A DNA stretch of 64,000 bases from Amnibacterium kyonggiense. Its GTDB lineage: Bacteria > Actinomycetota > Actinomycetes > Actinomycetales > Microbacteriaceae. A program made the translations under genes and the position numbers. Location of the stretch: the NCBI RefSeq assembly GCF_004364555.1, contig NZ_SOAM01000002.1, forward strand, positions 372,001-436,000, written 5' to 3'. Every line of letters begins with the position of its first letter. The stretch's first letter is position 1. The notes under the pieces are model-generated. The model worked only from the letters and a program-made list of their open reading frames with translations, did not search any database and was not told where the DNA came from. Positions 52,656 through 61,360 of this stretch are shown piece by piece.

Positions 52656-53444
52656 TCAGTCGACGCGCTGCCAGGCCGGCTTGTTCGCGTAGGTGAAGCG
52701 GTAGTAGTCCGCGAGCGTCAGCTTCGAGGCCGCGGCCTCGTCGAGCAGCACGACGGCGGTGCGGTGCAGCTGCAGGGCTGAACCGGGCACCATCGCGGTG
52801 AGCGGCCCCTCGACCGCCGCCGCGACAGCGGCCGCCTTCGACTCGCCCTGCGCCACGAGCAGCAGCTGCCGGGCGTCGAGGATCGTGCCGAGGCCCTGCG
52901 TGATGCAGTGCATCGGCACCGCATCGAGGTCGCCGCCGAAGAACCGCGCGTTGTCCTCCCGCGTCCGCGGCGCCAGCGTCTTGATGCGGGTGCGGGAGGC
53001 GAAGGAGGAGGTCGGCTCGTTGAAGCCGATGTGGCCGTTCGCCCCGATGCCGAGCAGCTGCACGTCGACGCCGCCCGCCGCGGCGATCGCCGCCTCGTAC
53101 GCCGAGCACGCCGCCTCGAGGTCCGCCGCGTTCCCGTCGGGCGTACGGACCCGGGCGGGATCGAGCCCGAGCGGCCCGGTCGCGTCGTGGGCGATGGTCG
53201 CGGCGTAGCTGAGCGGCGACTCCGGCGGCACGCCGACGTACTCGTCGAGCGCGAACGCGGAGGTCCGCGACAGGTCGACCTCCCCGCGTGCGACCAGGTC
53301 GGCCAGGGCGGCGTAGGCGCCGAGCGGCGACGACCCGGTGGCGAGACCGAGGACGGCCTCGGGCTTCCGCTGCACGACGGCGGCGATGCGGGCGGCGGCG
53401 GCCGCGCCGACGGCGGCCCCGTCGGGCAGGATGACGATCTCCAT
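52656..53444 (-). CDS. nagB: Glucosamine-6-phosphate deaminase
   Basis: A 262-residue enzyme that converts glucosamine-6-phosphate to fructose-6-phosphate and ammonia. Motifs are LGLATGSSPLGAY (phosphate binding), FALDEYVGVPPESPLSY with the catalytic Asp, and LLGIGANGHIGFNEP with the His/Glu pair. It shares one base with the NagZ gene upstream in the operon (TGATG). Length and motifs match E. coli NagB. Confidence 0.95.
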   Translation of the reverse strand: MEIVILPDGAAVGAAAAARIAAVVQRKPEAVLGLATGSSPLGAYAALADLVARGEVDLSRTSAFALDEYVGVPPESPLSYAATIAHDATGPLGLDPARVRTPDGNAADLEAACSAYEAAIAAAGGVDVQLLGIGANGHIGFNEPTSSFASRTRIKTLAPRTREDNARFFGGDLDAVPMHCITQGLGTILDARQLLLVAQGESKAAAVAAAVEGPLTAMVPGSALQLHRTAVVLLDEAAASKLTLADYYRFTYANKPAWQRVD

Positions 53445-54895
53445 CAGGGTCCTTCGGGTCGGGAGAGCAGCGGGAGCAGGGCCGCGCCGACGGCGCGCGA
53501 GCTCCCGAACGTGGCGATGTCGGCGTAGCGGCGGTCGGCGGACGGCCAGCCCATGTCGACCACGACGACGGTGCCGCCCGCGGCGCGGAGTGCGTCGACG
53601 ACGGCGCGGGACCGGGGTCGCCGATGGACGTCGCGGCCGATGACGAGCACCCGGCCGGACACCTCCGGCACCGGGTCGTCCGTTCCGACCTCGAGGCGGG
53701 GCCAGGCCGCGAAGCGCTGCGCGGCCGGCGCGTCGTCGAGGGCCGTGAACGGCCCCCAGCCGGCGGGTCCGACCGCGAGGTTCGGCACGTCCTCGAGCCG
53801 GACGACGGTCCACGGCCCGGGGGTCGCCAGCGCGGCGGCGGCGGAGGCGGAGACGTCGAACGCGGTCGCGATGCGCTCGGCCCCGAGCGGTGCCGGAGCG
53901 GACCCGCCGTCCTCCGCCCGCCCGTTCAGCCGCCGCACGCGGTCCGCGGCGTCACGGAGGCGGGACTCGGCGAGCTCGCCGGAGGCGACGGCGGCGACGA
54001 TCGCGTCGAGCACGGCGTCGAGGTGCGGCTCGCTGTCGCTGCCGAGGCAGAGCAGGTCCGCGCCGGCCGCGAGCGAGCGGACCGCGGCGGCGGGAATGCC
54101 GATCGCCGCCGAAGCGCCGGCCATGTCGAGCGCGTCGGTCACGACGACGCCGGTGAACCCGAGCCGCTCGCGCAGCAGCCCGGTGAGGATCGCCCGGCTC
54201 ATCGTCGCGGGCGCGTCCGGGTCGAGCCGCGGCAGGAGGATGTGCGACGTCATCACCGTCGCGACCCCGGCCTCGATCGCCGCGACGAACGGCGGCAGCT
54301 CGCGCTCGAGCAGCACGTCGAGCGGCTGGTCGACCACCGGCAGCCCGAGGTGGGAATCGACCGCGGTGTCGCCGTGCCCCGGGAAGTGCTTCGCGCACGC
54401 CGCGACACCGGTGGACTGCAGCGCCCGGATCCAGGCCGCGCCGTGCCGGGCGACGAGCGCGGGATCGGCGCCGAAGCTCCGCGCGCCGATCACCGGGTTG
54501 TCCGCGTCGGTGTTCGCGTCCACGCTCGGCGCGAGGTCGAGGTTCACGCCCGCGGCGACGAGCTCCTCCCCGATCCGGTGCGCCGACGCGGCGGTGACCG
54601 CCTCGTCGTCGATGCGACCGAGGACGGCGTTCCCCGGCTCCGGCGACCCGGTCGGCAGGTGGAGGCGCGTGACGTCGCCGCCCTCCTCGTCGATCGCGAC
54701 GACGGCCTCCGGCCGGATCGCCCGGATCGCGTCGGTGAGGGCGCGGACCTGCTCGACCGACTCGATGTTCCGGCCGAACAGCGCGACCCCGGCGAGCCCG
54801 TCCCGGAAGCGTGCGGCCATCCCGTCGGACAGCGCGGTCCCGGCGAACCCGGGCAGCAGCGTCCCCGCGGCCAGCCGCCGCAGCTCCGCCGTCAC
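53444..54895 (-). CDS. nagZ: GH3 beta-N-acetylhexosaminidase
   Basis: A 483-residue glycoside hydrolase family 3 enzyme of NagZ type. The catalytic loop KHFPGHGDTAVDSHLGLP carries the Asp/His acid-base dyad specific to N-acetylglucosaminidases, and VTDALDMAGAS contains the nucleophile Asp. A C-terminal domain of about 150 residues extends beyond the classic 340-residue NagZ. No signal peptide, so it probably cleaves imported chitobiose or muropeptides in the cytosol. The GTG start lies ten bases from palindrome R3. Operon with nagB. Confidence 0.92.
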   Translation of the reverse strand: MTAELRRLAAGTLLPGFAGTALSDGMAARFRDGLAGVALFGRNIESVEQVRALTDAIRAIRPEAVVAIDEEGGDVTRLHLPTGSPEPGNAVLGRIDDEAVTAASAHRIGEELVAAGVNLDLAPSVDANTDADNPVIGARSFGADPALVARHGAAWIRALQSTGVAACAKHFPGHGDTAVDSHLGLPVVDQPLDVLLERELPPFVAAIEAGVATVMTSHILLPRLDPDAPATMSRAILTGLLRERLGFTGVVVTDALDMAGASAAIGIPAAAVRSLAAGADLLCLGSDSEPHLDAVLDAIVAAVASGELAESRLRDAADRVRRLNGRAEDGGSAPAPLGAERIATAFDVSASAAAALATPGPWTVVRLEDVPNLAVGPAGWGPFTALDDAPAAQRFAAWPRLEVGTDDPVPEVSGRVLVIGRDVHRRPRSRAVVDALRAAGGTVVVVDMGWPSADRRYADIATFGSSRAVGAALLPLLSRPEGP

Positions 54896-54904
54896 CGCCC
54901 GAGC

Positions 54905-54987
54905 TCGCGGATCCGCAGTTCCTGGCCGACACGCCGGCCAGGGAGGCCCTCCGCCCGGCGTGTCGCGCGGGAACTGCGGATCCGCGA
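54905..54987. repeat. Palindromic repeat family R3, copy 2
   Basis: The outer arms TCGCGGATCCGCAGTTCC and their complement (ending 54987), plus an inner GCCGACACGCCGG stem, form a long hairpin between the permease stop and the nagZ start. It shares the inner CGACACGCCG block with 39670-39750. Confidence 0.85.
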
Positions 54988-54998
54988 CCGGTGACCGG

Positions 54999-55889
54999 TC
55001 ACTTGTCGGCGCCGATCACGACGGAGCCGGAGAGCGCCCGCTGGAACACCAGGTAGACGATCAGCACCGGGAGGATCGTCATCACGACCGCGGCGAACAG
55101 CGCGCCGAAGTCGATCGAGTAGCCGGCCGTCCCCGCGAACGCGGCCATGCCCTGCGTCAGGACGTACTTCGACTGGTCGGGGTTCAGCGCGACCGGCAGC
55201 AGGAACTGGTTCCAGAGCCCGACGAAGTTGAGGATCGCGAGCGTCGAGATCGCCGGCCGCGCCATCGGCACCATGATCGAGAAGAAGGTGCGCCACTCCC
55301 CCGCGCCGTCGATCGCCGCGGCCTCCGTCACCGACGCGGGCAGCGCGCGGAAGAACGGGACCATGAAGAACACGGTGAACGGCAGCGCGAACGCCGAGTA
55401 GGTGATCGCGAGCCCCGGCAGCGTGCCGAGCAGGCCGAGCCCCTTCAGGATGAAGAACAGGGGCACGATCGCGAGGAAGATCGGGAACGTCAACCCGGCG
55501 ACCATGAGCAGGTAGATGGCGCGGTTCCCGATGAAGCGGAAGCGCGCGAGGAAGTACGCGCACATCGAGCCCATGACCATCGTGAGGACGAGCGCGCCGC
55601 CCACGACGATCAGCGTGTTGACGAAGAACGTGCCGATCCCGGCCTGCGTCCAGGCGTTCACGTAGTTCTCGAAGTGCAGCGTGTCCGGCAGCGTGAACGG
55701 CGACTGCAGCACCTGCTTGCTCGTCTTGAACGACGACATGAAGGTCCACAGGAACGGGAGCACGACGACGGCCGCGCAGACGATGAGCACCGCCTGCGAG
55801 ACGCCGCCGGTGATCCGCTCCCCCGCGGGCACGGTGGTCTTGCGCCGGGCGCGCGTCAGCACGACGGGCGCGGCGGTCTCACTGGCCAT
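54999..55889 (-). CDS. ngcG: Amino-sugar ABC transporter permease, NgcG-like
   Basis: A 296-residue MalG-type permease with six helices. The coupling loop is seen as ASVTEAAAIDGAGEWRTFFS. It lies three bases behind the NgcF-like gene in a binding protein - permease - permease operon. The C-terminus reads FQRALSGSVVIGADK, as in N-acetylglucosamine importers. No ATPase gene is nearby. Confidence 0.9.
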   Translation of the reverse strand: MASETAAPVVLTRARRKTTVPAGERITGGVSQAVLIVCAAVVVLPFLWTFMSSFKTSKQVLQSPFTLPDTLHFENYVNAWTQAGIGTFFVNTLIVVGGALVLTMVMGSMCAYFLARFRFIGNRAIYLLMVAGLTFPIFLAIVPLFFILKGLGLLGTLPGLAITYSAFALPFTVFFMVPFFRALPASVTEAAAIDGAGEWRTFFSIMVPMARPAISTLAILNFVGLWNQFLLPVALNPDQSKYVLTQGMAAFAGTAGYSIDFGALFAAVVMTILPVLIVYLVFQRALSGSVVIGADK

Positions 55890-55892
55890 GGG

Positions 55893-56891
55893 TCACTCCT
55901 CCGTGAGGTCCTCGCGGCCGCCGGTGAGGCGGTCGACGAGGAAGACGACACCGGCGAACAGCAGCGTGATCGCGGCGAGGACGACGCCCATGGCGCACGC
56001 GTAGCCGAACTGCCCCTTCGTGAAGGCGGTCTTGAACAGCTCCTGCGAGATCACGAGCGTCGAGTTCTGCGGGCCGCCGCCGGCGTTCAGCGCGGACATG
56101 AAGACGAACGCGTCGAGCGAGAAGATCCCGGTGTAGATCAGCGACGTGCGGATGTTCGCACGGAGCATCGGCACCGTGATCCGCGTCGCGATCCGGAACC
56201 GGCCCGCCCCGTCGAGGCGCGCCGCCTCGAAGATCTCCGCCGGCAGCGCCTTGATGGCCGCCACGAAGATCACGACGTAGAAGCCCACCGACGCCCAGAA
56301 CATCACGAACATCGTCGCGATCATCGCGGTCCGCGCGTCCCCGAGCCACGGGTACGAGGCGAAGCCGTTCAGGCCGACGGCGGTGAGGATGCCGTTCAGG
56401 AGGCCGTTGCTCGGGTCGTAGATCTGATTCCACATGATCCCGACCGCGATCGCCGGGATGATGTACGGGAAGAAGAGCAGGACGCGGTAGAACTCCCCGC
56501 CCTTCACGCCGCGCACCGGCCCGCTGGACGAGCCGCCGATCGTGACCAGCGACGCGAGCGCGAGCGCCGCCGCGATGATCGCGATCGGCAGGACGAGCAC
56601 GAGCGTGACGCTGTTCTGCACGGCCTGGACGAAGTCGTCGTCCGTGAACGCCTTGACGTAGTTCGCGAGCCCGACGAACGGCGTGGAGGCGTCGAAGCCG
56701 GACCAGCTGGTCAGCGAGTAGCCGACCGCCTGGACGAACGGCGACAGCACGAGCACGACGTACACGAGCAGGGGGACGCCGAGGAACACCGCGGCGAACG
56801 ACACCTTGTCGACGGTCAGGTTCTTCCTCCGCCAGCGGGCGGCCCGCGAGGGGCCGCCCGCCGTCGGAAGCGTCGGGGCGATCCCGGTCAC
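55893..56891 (-). CDS. ngcF: Amino-sugar ABC transporter permease, NgcF-like
   Basis: A 332-residue MalF-type permease with six helices after a 45-residue basic tail. The coupling loop is EIFEAARLDGAGRFRIATRI. The GTG start at 56891 overlaps the binding-protein stop (GTGA). Together with the NgcE- and NgcG-like genes it forms the importer of the GlcNAc locus. Confidence 0.9.
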   Translation of the reverse strand: MTGIAPTLPTAGGPSRAARWRRKNLTVDKVSFAAVFLGVPLLVYVVLVLSPFVQAVGYSLTSWSGFDASTPFVGLANYVKAFTDDDFVQAVQNSVTLVLVLPIAIIAAALALASLVTIGGSSSGPVRGVKGGEFYRVLLFFPYIIPAIAVGIMWNQIYDPSNGLLNGILTAVGLNGFASYPWLGDARTAMIATMFVMFWASVGFYVVIFVAAIKALPAEIFEAARLDGAGRFRIATRITVPMLRANIRTSLIYTGIFSLDAFVFMSALNAGGGPQNSTLVISQELFKTAFTKGQFGYACAMGVVLAAITLLFAGVVFLVDRLTGGREDLTEE

Positions 56892-58297
56892 GACACCTTG
56901 ACCTTCGTGACCGACGAGTCGTTCGCGACCTTGTCGGTGATCTGCTGCAGCCCGCTGGTCAGCTGCGCGACGGAGGACTTGCCCGAGAGGAACGTGTTCC
57001 AGACCACGAGCTGATCCTGGTTCATCCCGTACAGGTCGACGAAGTTCCAGGAGAAGACGTTGTCGCCGGCCTTCTCGAGCAGCGTCGACTGCGACACGAG
57101 CGCCGTCGACCCGAAGCCGTCCGCGGGCACGGTGCCCTTGACGATCGTCGGGGTCAGACGCGTCTTGGCGAAGTTCGTCGCGGCCTCGTTCGAGAGCATC
57201 GCCCGGAGCAGCTCCTTGCCGCCCGCGACGTTCGCGCCCTTCGACGGCACGATGAACGGCTCGCCAGCGGTGGAGTGCATCGCCTCGTACGGCAGCGCCG
57301 AGTTCGAGGTGACCGTCATCTCCGGCGCGCCCGTCATCTTGAAGCCGGACTTCGTCTGCTTGATCATCTCGTTCTCGATCCACGAGCCGGACGGGTACAG
57401 CAGCCCCGCCTCGTCGTTGGACCACTGCGCCTGCGCGGCCGTGAACTGCGTGCCCGCGCCGCCCGGCTTGAACATGCCCGCGTCGATGATCTTCTTCATG
57501 CCGTTGAAGACGCCCTGGATCGCCGGCTTCGACCAGCACTTCGGCTCGAGGTTCTCGAGCGCGAGGCGCACCTCGTCGCCGCCCTCCTTGATCGCGGACG
57601 CGATGGCGAGCGTCTGGTAGTACGTCGCCGCCTCCTTGCCCCAGACGAAGAGGTACTTGCCCTTCTTCTTCGCCTCCAGGCCGAGGTCGTAGGCCTCCGC
57701 CCACGTCTTCGGGACCGTCCACCCGTTCGCCTCGAACAGCGAGGCCGAGTACCAGACCGCGTACACGGTGAGGACGTAGTTGAGGATGAGGAGCTTGCCG
57801 TCGAGCGTGCCCGGCTTCGTGACGCCGCCGTAGAGCGTGTCCGCGATCTTCTTGCCCTCGTAGTTGTTGCTGTTGATCACGTCCGACAGCTCGGCGAGCT
57901 GGCTGCGGATCGTCGAGACGCCGATCGCGTTCGCGCCCGAGTTGTCGACGAGGTCGGGCGGGTTGCCCGCGACGAACTTCGGCTGCAGGGTCTGGGCGAT
58001 GTTCGTGGCCGGGCTGACCTTGGCGGTCACGCCGAGCTTCTGCTTCGCCATGACGGTCGCCGCGAAGGTGACGTAGTCGTAGCCGTAGCCGCCGTTGAAG
58101 ATCGTCGCGGCGACGGTGGACTTCTCCTTGACGCCGAACGGGTTGGAGGCGCTCTTCGCGCCGCCCGCCTGCGTGGCCGGCGCGGAGCTGCCCGCGGCGC
58201 AGGACGCGAGCGTCACCGCGAGGGGCGCGCCGATTCCGAAGGCGAGGGCGCCGCGGAGGAAGTCCCTCCGCTGCAGCGTGGGCTTGTGGTCGTTCAT
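56888..58297 (-). CDS. ngcE: N-acetylglucosamine/chitobiose-binding lipoprotein, NgcE-like
   Basis: A 469-residue extracellular binding protein with a twin-arginine start (QRRDFLRGALAFG) and lipobox TLASC, so possibly a Tat-exported lipoprotein. Its motifs match the NgcE family of Streptomyces: VAATIFNGGYGYDYV, SSNNYEGKKIADTL-type segment (here NSNNYEGKKIADTLYGG), FVWGKEAATYYQ and FIVPSKGANVAGGKELLRAM. It heads the importer operon, with the palindrome at 58338-58380 just upstream. Ligand GlcNAc or chitobiose is inferred from family and neighbours. Confidence 0.92.
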   Translation of the reverse strand: MNDHKPTLQRRDFLRGALAFGIGAPLAVTLASCAAGSSAPATQAGGAKSASNPFGVKEKSTVAATIFNGGYGYDYVTFAATVMAKQKLGVTAKVSPATNIAQTLQPKFVAGNPPDLVDNSGANAIGVSTIRSQLAELSDVINSNNYEGKKIADTLYGGVTKPGTLDGKLLILNYVLTVYAVWYSASLFEANGWTVPKTWAEAYDLGLEAKKKGKYLFVWGKEAATYYQTLAIASAIKEGGDEVRLALENLEPKCWSKPAIQGVFNGMKKIIDAGMFKPGGAGTQFTAAQAQWSNDEAGLLYPSGSWIENEMIKQTKSGFKMTGAPEMTVTSNSALPYEAMHSTAGEPFIVPSKGANVAGGKELLRAMLSNEAATNFAKTRLTPTIVKGTVPADGFGSTALVSQSTLLEKAGDNVFSWNFVDLYGMNQDQLVVWNTFLSGKSSVAQLTSGLQQITDKVANDSSVTKVKVS

Positions 58298-58337
58298 CTG
58301 CTGTCGTTCCTTCCGAGTGGTGCTGCTGTGAGTGGTG

Positions 58338-58380
58338 ACTCTTCGTTTCGGAGGAAGCGACGTCCTGCGGAACGAAGAGT
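58338..58380. repeat. Palindromic repeat family R4, copy 2
   Basis: ACTCTTCGTTTCGGAGGA pairs with 58363-58380 at 16 of 18 positions. It resembles the hairpin at 26086-26146 in sequence (CTCTTCGT, AGGA, GAACGAAGAG) and lies nine bases from the SIS gene stop. Confidence 0.8.
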
Positions 58381-58389
58381 GCGGGGTGT

Positions 58390-59148
58390 CTAGGCGAAGC
58401 GGGAGATGCCGTACTGCTCCTCGAGGGCGACGTTGTGCTCGTCGCCGCCGGGGATGTTCGCGGAGAGGTACAGCGGGGCCGTGTCCCCTCCGGAGACGAA
58501 GCGCTCGGAGACCCCGAGCGTGAGGATCTGGGCGATGTATGCCGCGGTGATGGAGGACACCGCGCCCACGGGGACGTCCGCGCCGATCGTGATCGCCGCG
58601 TCGCCGTAGGGGGCGAGGTTGTCGATCGTCACGTCGGCGACGTCGCGGAGGCGCTGGCCGCTCGGGTGCTTCGGCTGCACCTGCATCGTGTGGTCGAGGG
58701 ACGTCACGGCGATGACGGGGTTGCCGTTGCGCTTCGCGGCGAGGGCGAAGCCGACGATCGAGCCGTTGACGCCGGAGTTCGACGCGATCACGACGACGTC
58801 GTGCGGCCCGACCTGCGCGATGGCGAACAGCTCGTCGGCGACGTCCGGGTTGCGCTCGAGGTTCGCGCCCTTCAGCTCGGCGATCGGCAGTGAGCCGACG
58901 ATGGCGAGGTCGCGGAGCGCGACCTTCTTCGTGGGGATGAGGCCGCCGGCCCGGCCCGCGATCTCCATTGCGAACGCCTCCGAGTGGCCGGTGCCGAACG
59001 CGTACACGACCCCGCCGTTCCGGATCGCGGTCGTCATGAGGTCGATCGCGGCGTCGAAGGCGCCGTCGGCGGCCTGCTGCTCGAGCGAGGAGAGCCGGCT
59101 GCGCACCGCCTCCGAGAAGTCGTGGACGGCGGACGTGAACACGGTCAT
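58390..59148 (-). CDS. SIS-domain sugar-phosphate protein (UPF0309-like)
   Basis: A 252-residue single SIS-domain protein. The sugar-binding motifs are YAFGTGHSEAFAMEIAGRAG, VVIASNSGVNGSIVGFALAA and VIAVTSLDHTMQ. It resembles UPF0309 proteins found beside N-acetylglucosamine genes; an isomerase or etherase-like step on amino-sugar phosphates is expected. The start overlaps the RpiR regulator stop (ATGA), so the two are coupled. Confidence 0.9.
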   Translation of the reverse strand: MTVFTSAVHDFSEAVRSRLSSLEQQAADGAFDAAIDLMTTAIRNGGVVYAFGTGHSEAFAMEIAGRAGGLIPTKKVALRDLAIVGSLPIAELKGANLERNPDVADELFAIAQVGPHDVVVIASNSGVNGSIVGFALAAKRNGNPVIAVTSLDHTMQVQPKHPSGQRLRDVADVTIDNLAPYGDAAITIGADVPVGAVSSITAAYIAQILTLGVSERFVSGGDTAPLYLSANIPGGDEHNVALEEQYGISRFA

Positions 59149-60143
59149 ACGGGGTTCCTCTGCGTGGAGCGGGGGCGCTGGCGGCCCTTGGCGTCGTCGG
59201 CGGCGAGCCGGACGGTGATGCCGCCGGCCCGGTGCGGGCTGACGGCGAGGGCGGATGCGGCGAGGTGCCGGCTCGAGCGGGCGAAGTCGACCTGCGCGGT
59301 GAGCACGTAGAGCAGGTCGCCGACGTAGATCTGGCTGTAGTACGCCGCGAGGTCGTCGGGCTGGAGGAACTGCTCGAACGCGGCGGTCTGGATGACGAGC
59401 TCCGCGACCTCGGCGAGCGGCGACGTCGGGTCGTTCGTCACGGCGACGGTGACGGCGCCCTGATCGCCCGCCTCCCGCAGCATCTGGATCGTCTCCGCCG
59501 TGCGGCCGGTGTGCGAGTAGCCGATCGCGACGCAGTCCTCGTCCTGCACCGCGGCGCTCGTGAGGCCCGCGTGCACCTCCGACCACACGTTGCAGGCGAC
59601 GCCGATCCGGTACAGCCGGGTCGCGAGGGCCTCCGCGGCCAGCGCGCTCGAGCCGACGCCGTAGAGGTCGACGTGCCGGCTCGCGGTCAGCGCCTCCGCG
59701 ACCCGGCGGAGGAGGGCGAGGTCGACCGAGCCGGCCGTCTGCTGCATGCTCCGCGTCGCCGCGGCGAGGAGGGTGCTGCGCACGTCCTCGGCGGTGTCGT
59801 CCGGGCCGAACGCGCGCCCGATGTCCGCGGCGCCCCCGAGCGCGTCGCTGCGACCGAGCTCCGTCGCGATGCTCATCCGGAGCGCGACGTAGCCGGAGTA
59901 GCCGATCTGCCGGCAGAAGCGGGTGACGGTCGCGGGCGACGCGCCGGCGCGCTCGGAGAGCTCGTCGATGCGGAGGTCGAGCACCAGGCGCGGGTCGTCG
60001 AGCACGACCTGCGCGACGCGCAGCGTGGCGGCGGGGAGATCGTCCCACCGGGCGCGGATCCTGTTCCGGACCGCGGTCGCGGGGGCGTCGTCATCGACCG
60101 GCATCACTGGTGGTGCGGTATCGGCCATGAGAATCCGTTTCAT
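59145..60143 (-). CDS. RpiR/MurR-family transcriptional regulator
   Basis: A 332-residue regulator with an N-terminal RpiR helix-turn-helix (LSERAGASPATVTRFCRQIG, then YSGYVALRMSIA) and a C-terminal SIS domain (DLYGVGSSALAAEALATRL, IGYSHTGRTAETIQMLRE) that senses sugar phosphates. The ATG at 60143 has a GAAGG ribosome site; a shorter start at 60128 is possible. It is divergent from the BadF kinase gene and probably controls the nag/ngc locus. Confidence 0.9.
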   Translation of the reverse strand: MKRILMADTAPPVMPVDDDAPATAVRNRIRARWDDLPAATLRVAQVVLDDPRLVLDLRIDELSERAGASPATVTRFCRQIGYSGYVALRMSIATELGRSDALGGAADIGRAFGPDDTAEDVRSTLLAAATRSMQQTAGSVDLALLRRVAEALTASRHVDLYGVGSSALAAEALATRLYRIGVACNVWSEVHAGLTSAAVQDEDCVAIGYSHTGRTAETIQMLREAGDQGAVTVAVTNDPTSPLAEVAELVIQTAAFEQFLQPDDLAAYYSQIYVGDLLYVLTAQVDFARSSRHLAASALAVSPHRAGGITVRLAADDAKGRQRPRSTQRNPV

Positions 60144-60204
60144 CAGGAGGCGCCTTCGCCCGAGATCTGGTTTCACCATAGGCTCGTCATGTGGCGTTCG
60201 TGTT

Positions 60205-60219
60205 TCGTTCAAGTAACGA
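60205..60219. promoter_or_regulatory. Possible RpiR operator
   Basis: TCGTT-CAAGT-AACGA, a five-base inverted repeat at the start of the kinase gene in the divergent region. It is weak: a single copy with short arms. Confidence 0.25.
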
Positions 60220-61208
60220 TGCGTGAGTTCCTCGCGGTCGACGCGGGCGGCACCTCGAGCCGCGCGGTGCGCGTCGCGGAGGACGGCCGGATCCGCGCCT
60301 TCGGGCGCGCGGGCGGCGGCAACCCGACCTCGGCCGGGGTCGATCGCGCCATCGCCGCGGTGACCGCCGCGCTCACCGGTGCGATGGCCGGCGCCGCCGA
60401 TCCGGCAGCGGTCGAGCTCGTGCTGCTCGCGCACGCCGGGTCCTCCGGCGACCGCTTCCACGAGCGGGTCGGCGAGGGCGTCGCGCCGCTCGGCGTCGCT
60501 GCGCCGGTCGTCGGCGCGGGCGACGTGACGGCGCTGTTCGCGTCCGGCACGCCGGAGCCGGACGGGGTCGCACTGATCGCCGGGACGGGCTCGATCGGCG
60601 GGGCCATCCGCGGCGGCCGGCTCGCGCGGACCGTCGACGGGACCGGCTGGCTGCTCGGCGACGAGGGCAGCGGGTTCCAGGTCGGGCACCGCGTCGCCCG
60701 CGCCGTCGTGGACGACCTGGACGGCGGATCGGCGACCGCGCTCACCCCGCGCGTCCTCGAGCGGTTCGCGCTGGGCCCGTCGGACGCGGCCGCCGCCGAG
60801 GGCCGCTCCCCCGTGCTCGGCGACCTCATCCGCGCGCTCTACGCGCTGCGGCCGGTGGAGCTCTCCGTGCTCGCGCCCCTGGCGTTCGGCCTGGTCGGGG
60901 AGGACGACGTCGCGACGACGATCGTGCGCGACGGCGCCGCGGCGCTCGCCCGCGTGCTCGGTCGCGTGCGGGCGCTGCAGCCGGACGGTCCGCTGGTGTT
61001 CGGCGGCAGCGTGCTCGTCGACGGCTACCTGCCGCAGGCGCCCGACCTGATCGCGCCGCTCCTCGACGCGACCGCCGGCTCGCTGCCGATCCCGGTGGCC
61101 GACGGCACCGCGGGCGCGGCGGTCCTCGCCCTCCGCGCCGGCGGCGTCGAGGTCGACGCGGCGGTCTTCGCGACCCTGACGGAGTCCCTCGCGGCGCTCC
61201 GCGGCTGA
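60219..61208 (+). CDS. nagK: BadF-type N-acetylglucosamine kinase
   Basis: A 329-residue ASKHA kinase with phosphate loop FLAVDAGGTSSRAVRV at its start, LIAGTGSIGGAI, LLGDEGSGFQVG and an adenosine segment near VFGGSVLVDGY. It would phosphorylate GlcNAc released by NagZ, supplying NagA. The ATG at 60219 is preferred because the kinase motif follows at once; an in-frame ATG at 60189 preceded by CATAGG is an alternative. Divergent from the RpiR gene. Confidence 0.88.
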   Translation: MREFLAVDAGGTSSRAVRVAEDGRIRAFGRAGGGNPTSAGVDRAIAAVTAALTGAMAGAADPAAVELVLLAHAGSSGDRFHERVGEGVAPLGVAAPVVGAGDVTALFASGTPEPDGVALIAGTGSIGGAIRGGRLARTVDGTGWLLGDEGSGFQVGHRVARAVVDDLDGGSATALTPRVLERFALGPSDAAAAEGRSPVLGDLIRALYALRPVELSVLAPLAFGLVGEDDVATTIVRDGAAALARVLGRVRALQPDGPLVFGGSVLVDGYLPQAPDLIAPLLDATAGSLPIPVADGTAGAAVLALRAGGVEVDAAVFATLTESLAALRG

Positions 61209-61215
61209 CGTGACG

Positions 61216-61304
61216 TTTCGGCACGGGCGCAGAGCGCCCGGCTCGACCATCGGGGCGCCCGCCCCGCTGGTCGAGGTGCGAGCGAAGCGACCCTCGAGAC
61301 CACC
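61216..61304. repeat. Intergenic repeat family R2, copy c (two-module)
   Basis: Contains GTTTCGGCACGGGCGC, CGCCCGGCTCGACCATCG and TCGAGGTGCGAGCGAAGCGA, aligning with the reverse complement of 37338-37430 along its length. It fills the 152-bp gap between nagK and the CBM9-like gene. Confidence 0.85.
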
Positions 61305-61360
61305 CCGCCCCCGAAAGGTTCGTCGATACGGAGATCCGGCGGGTCGGCCAGGATCGAGCG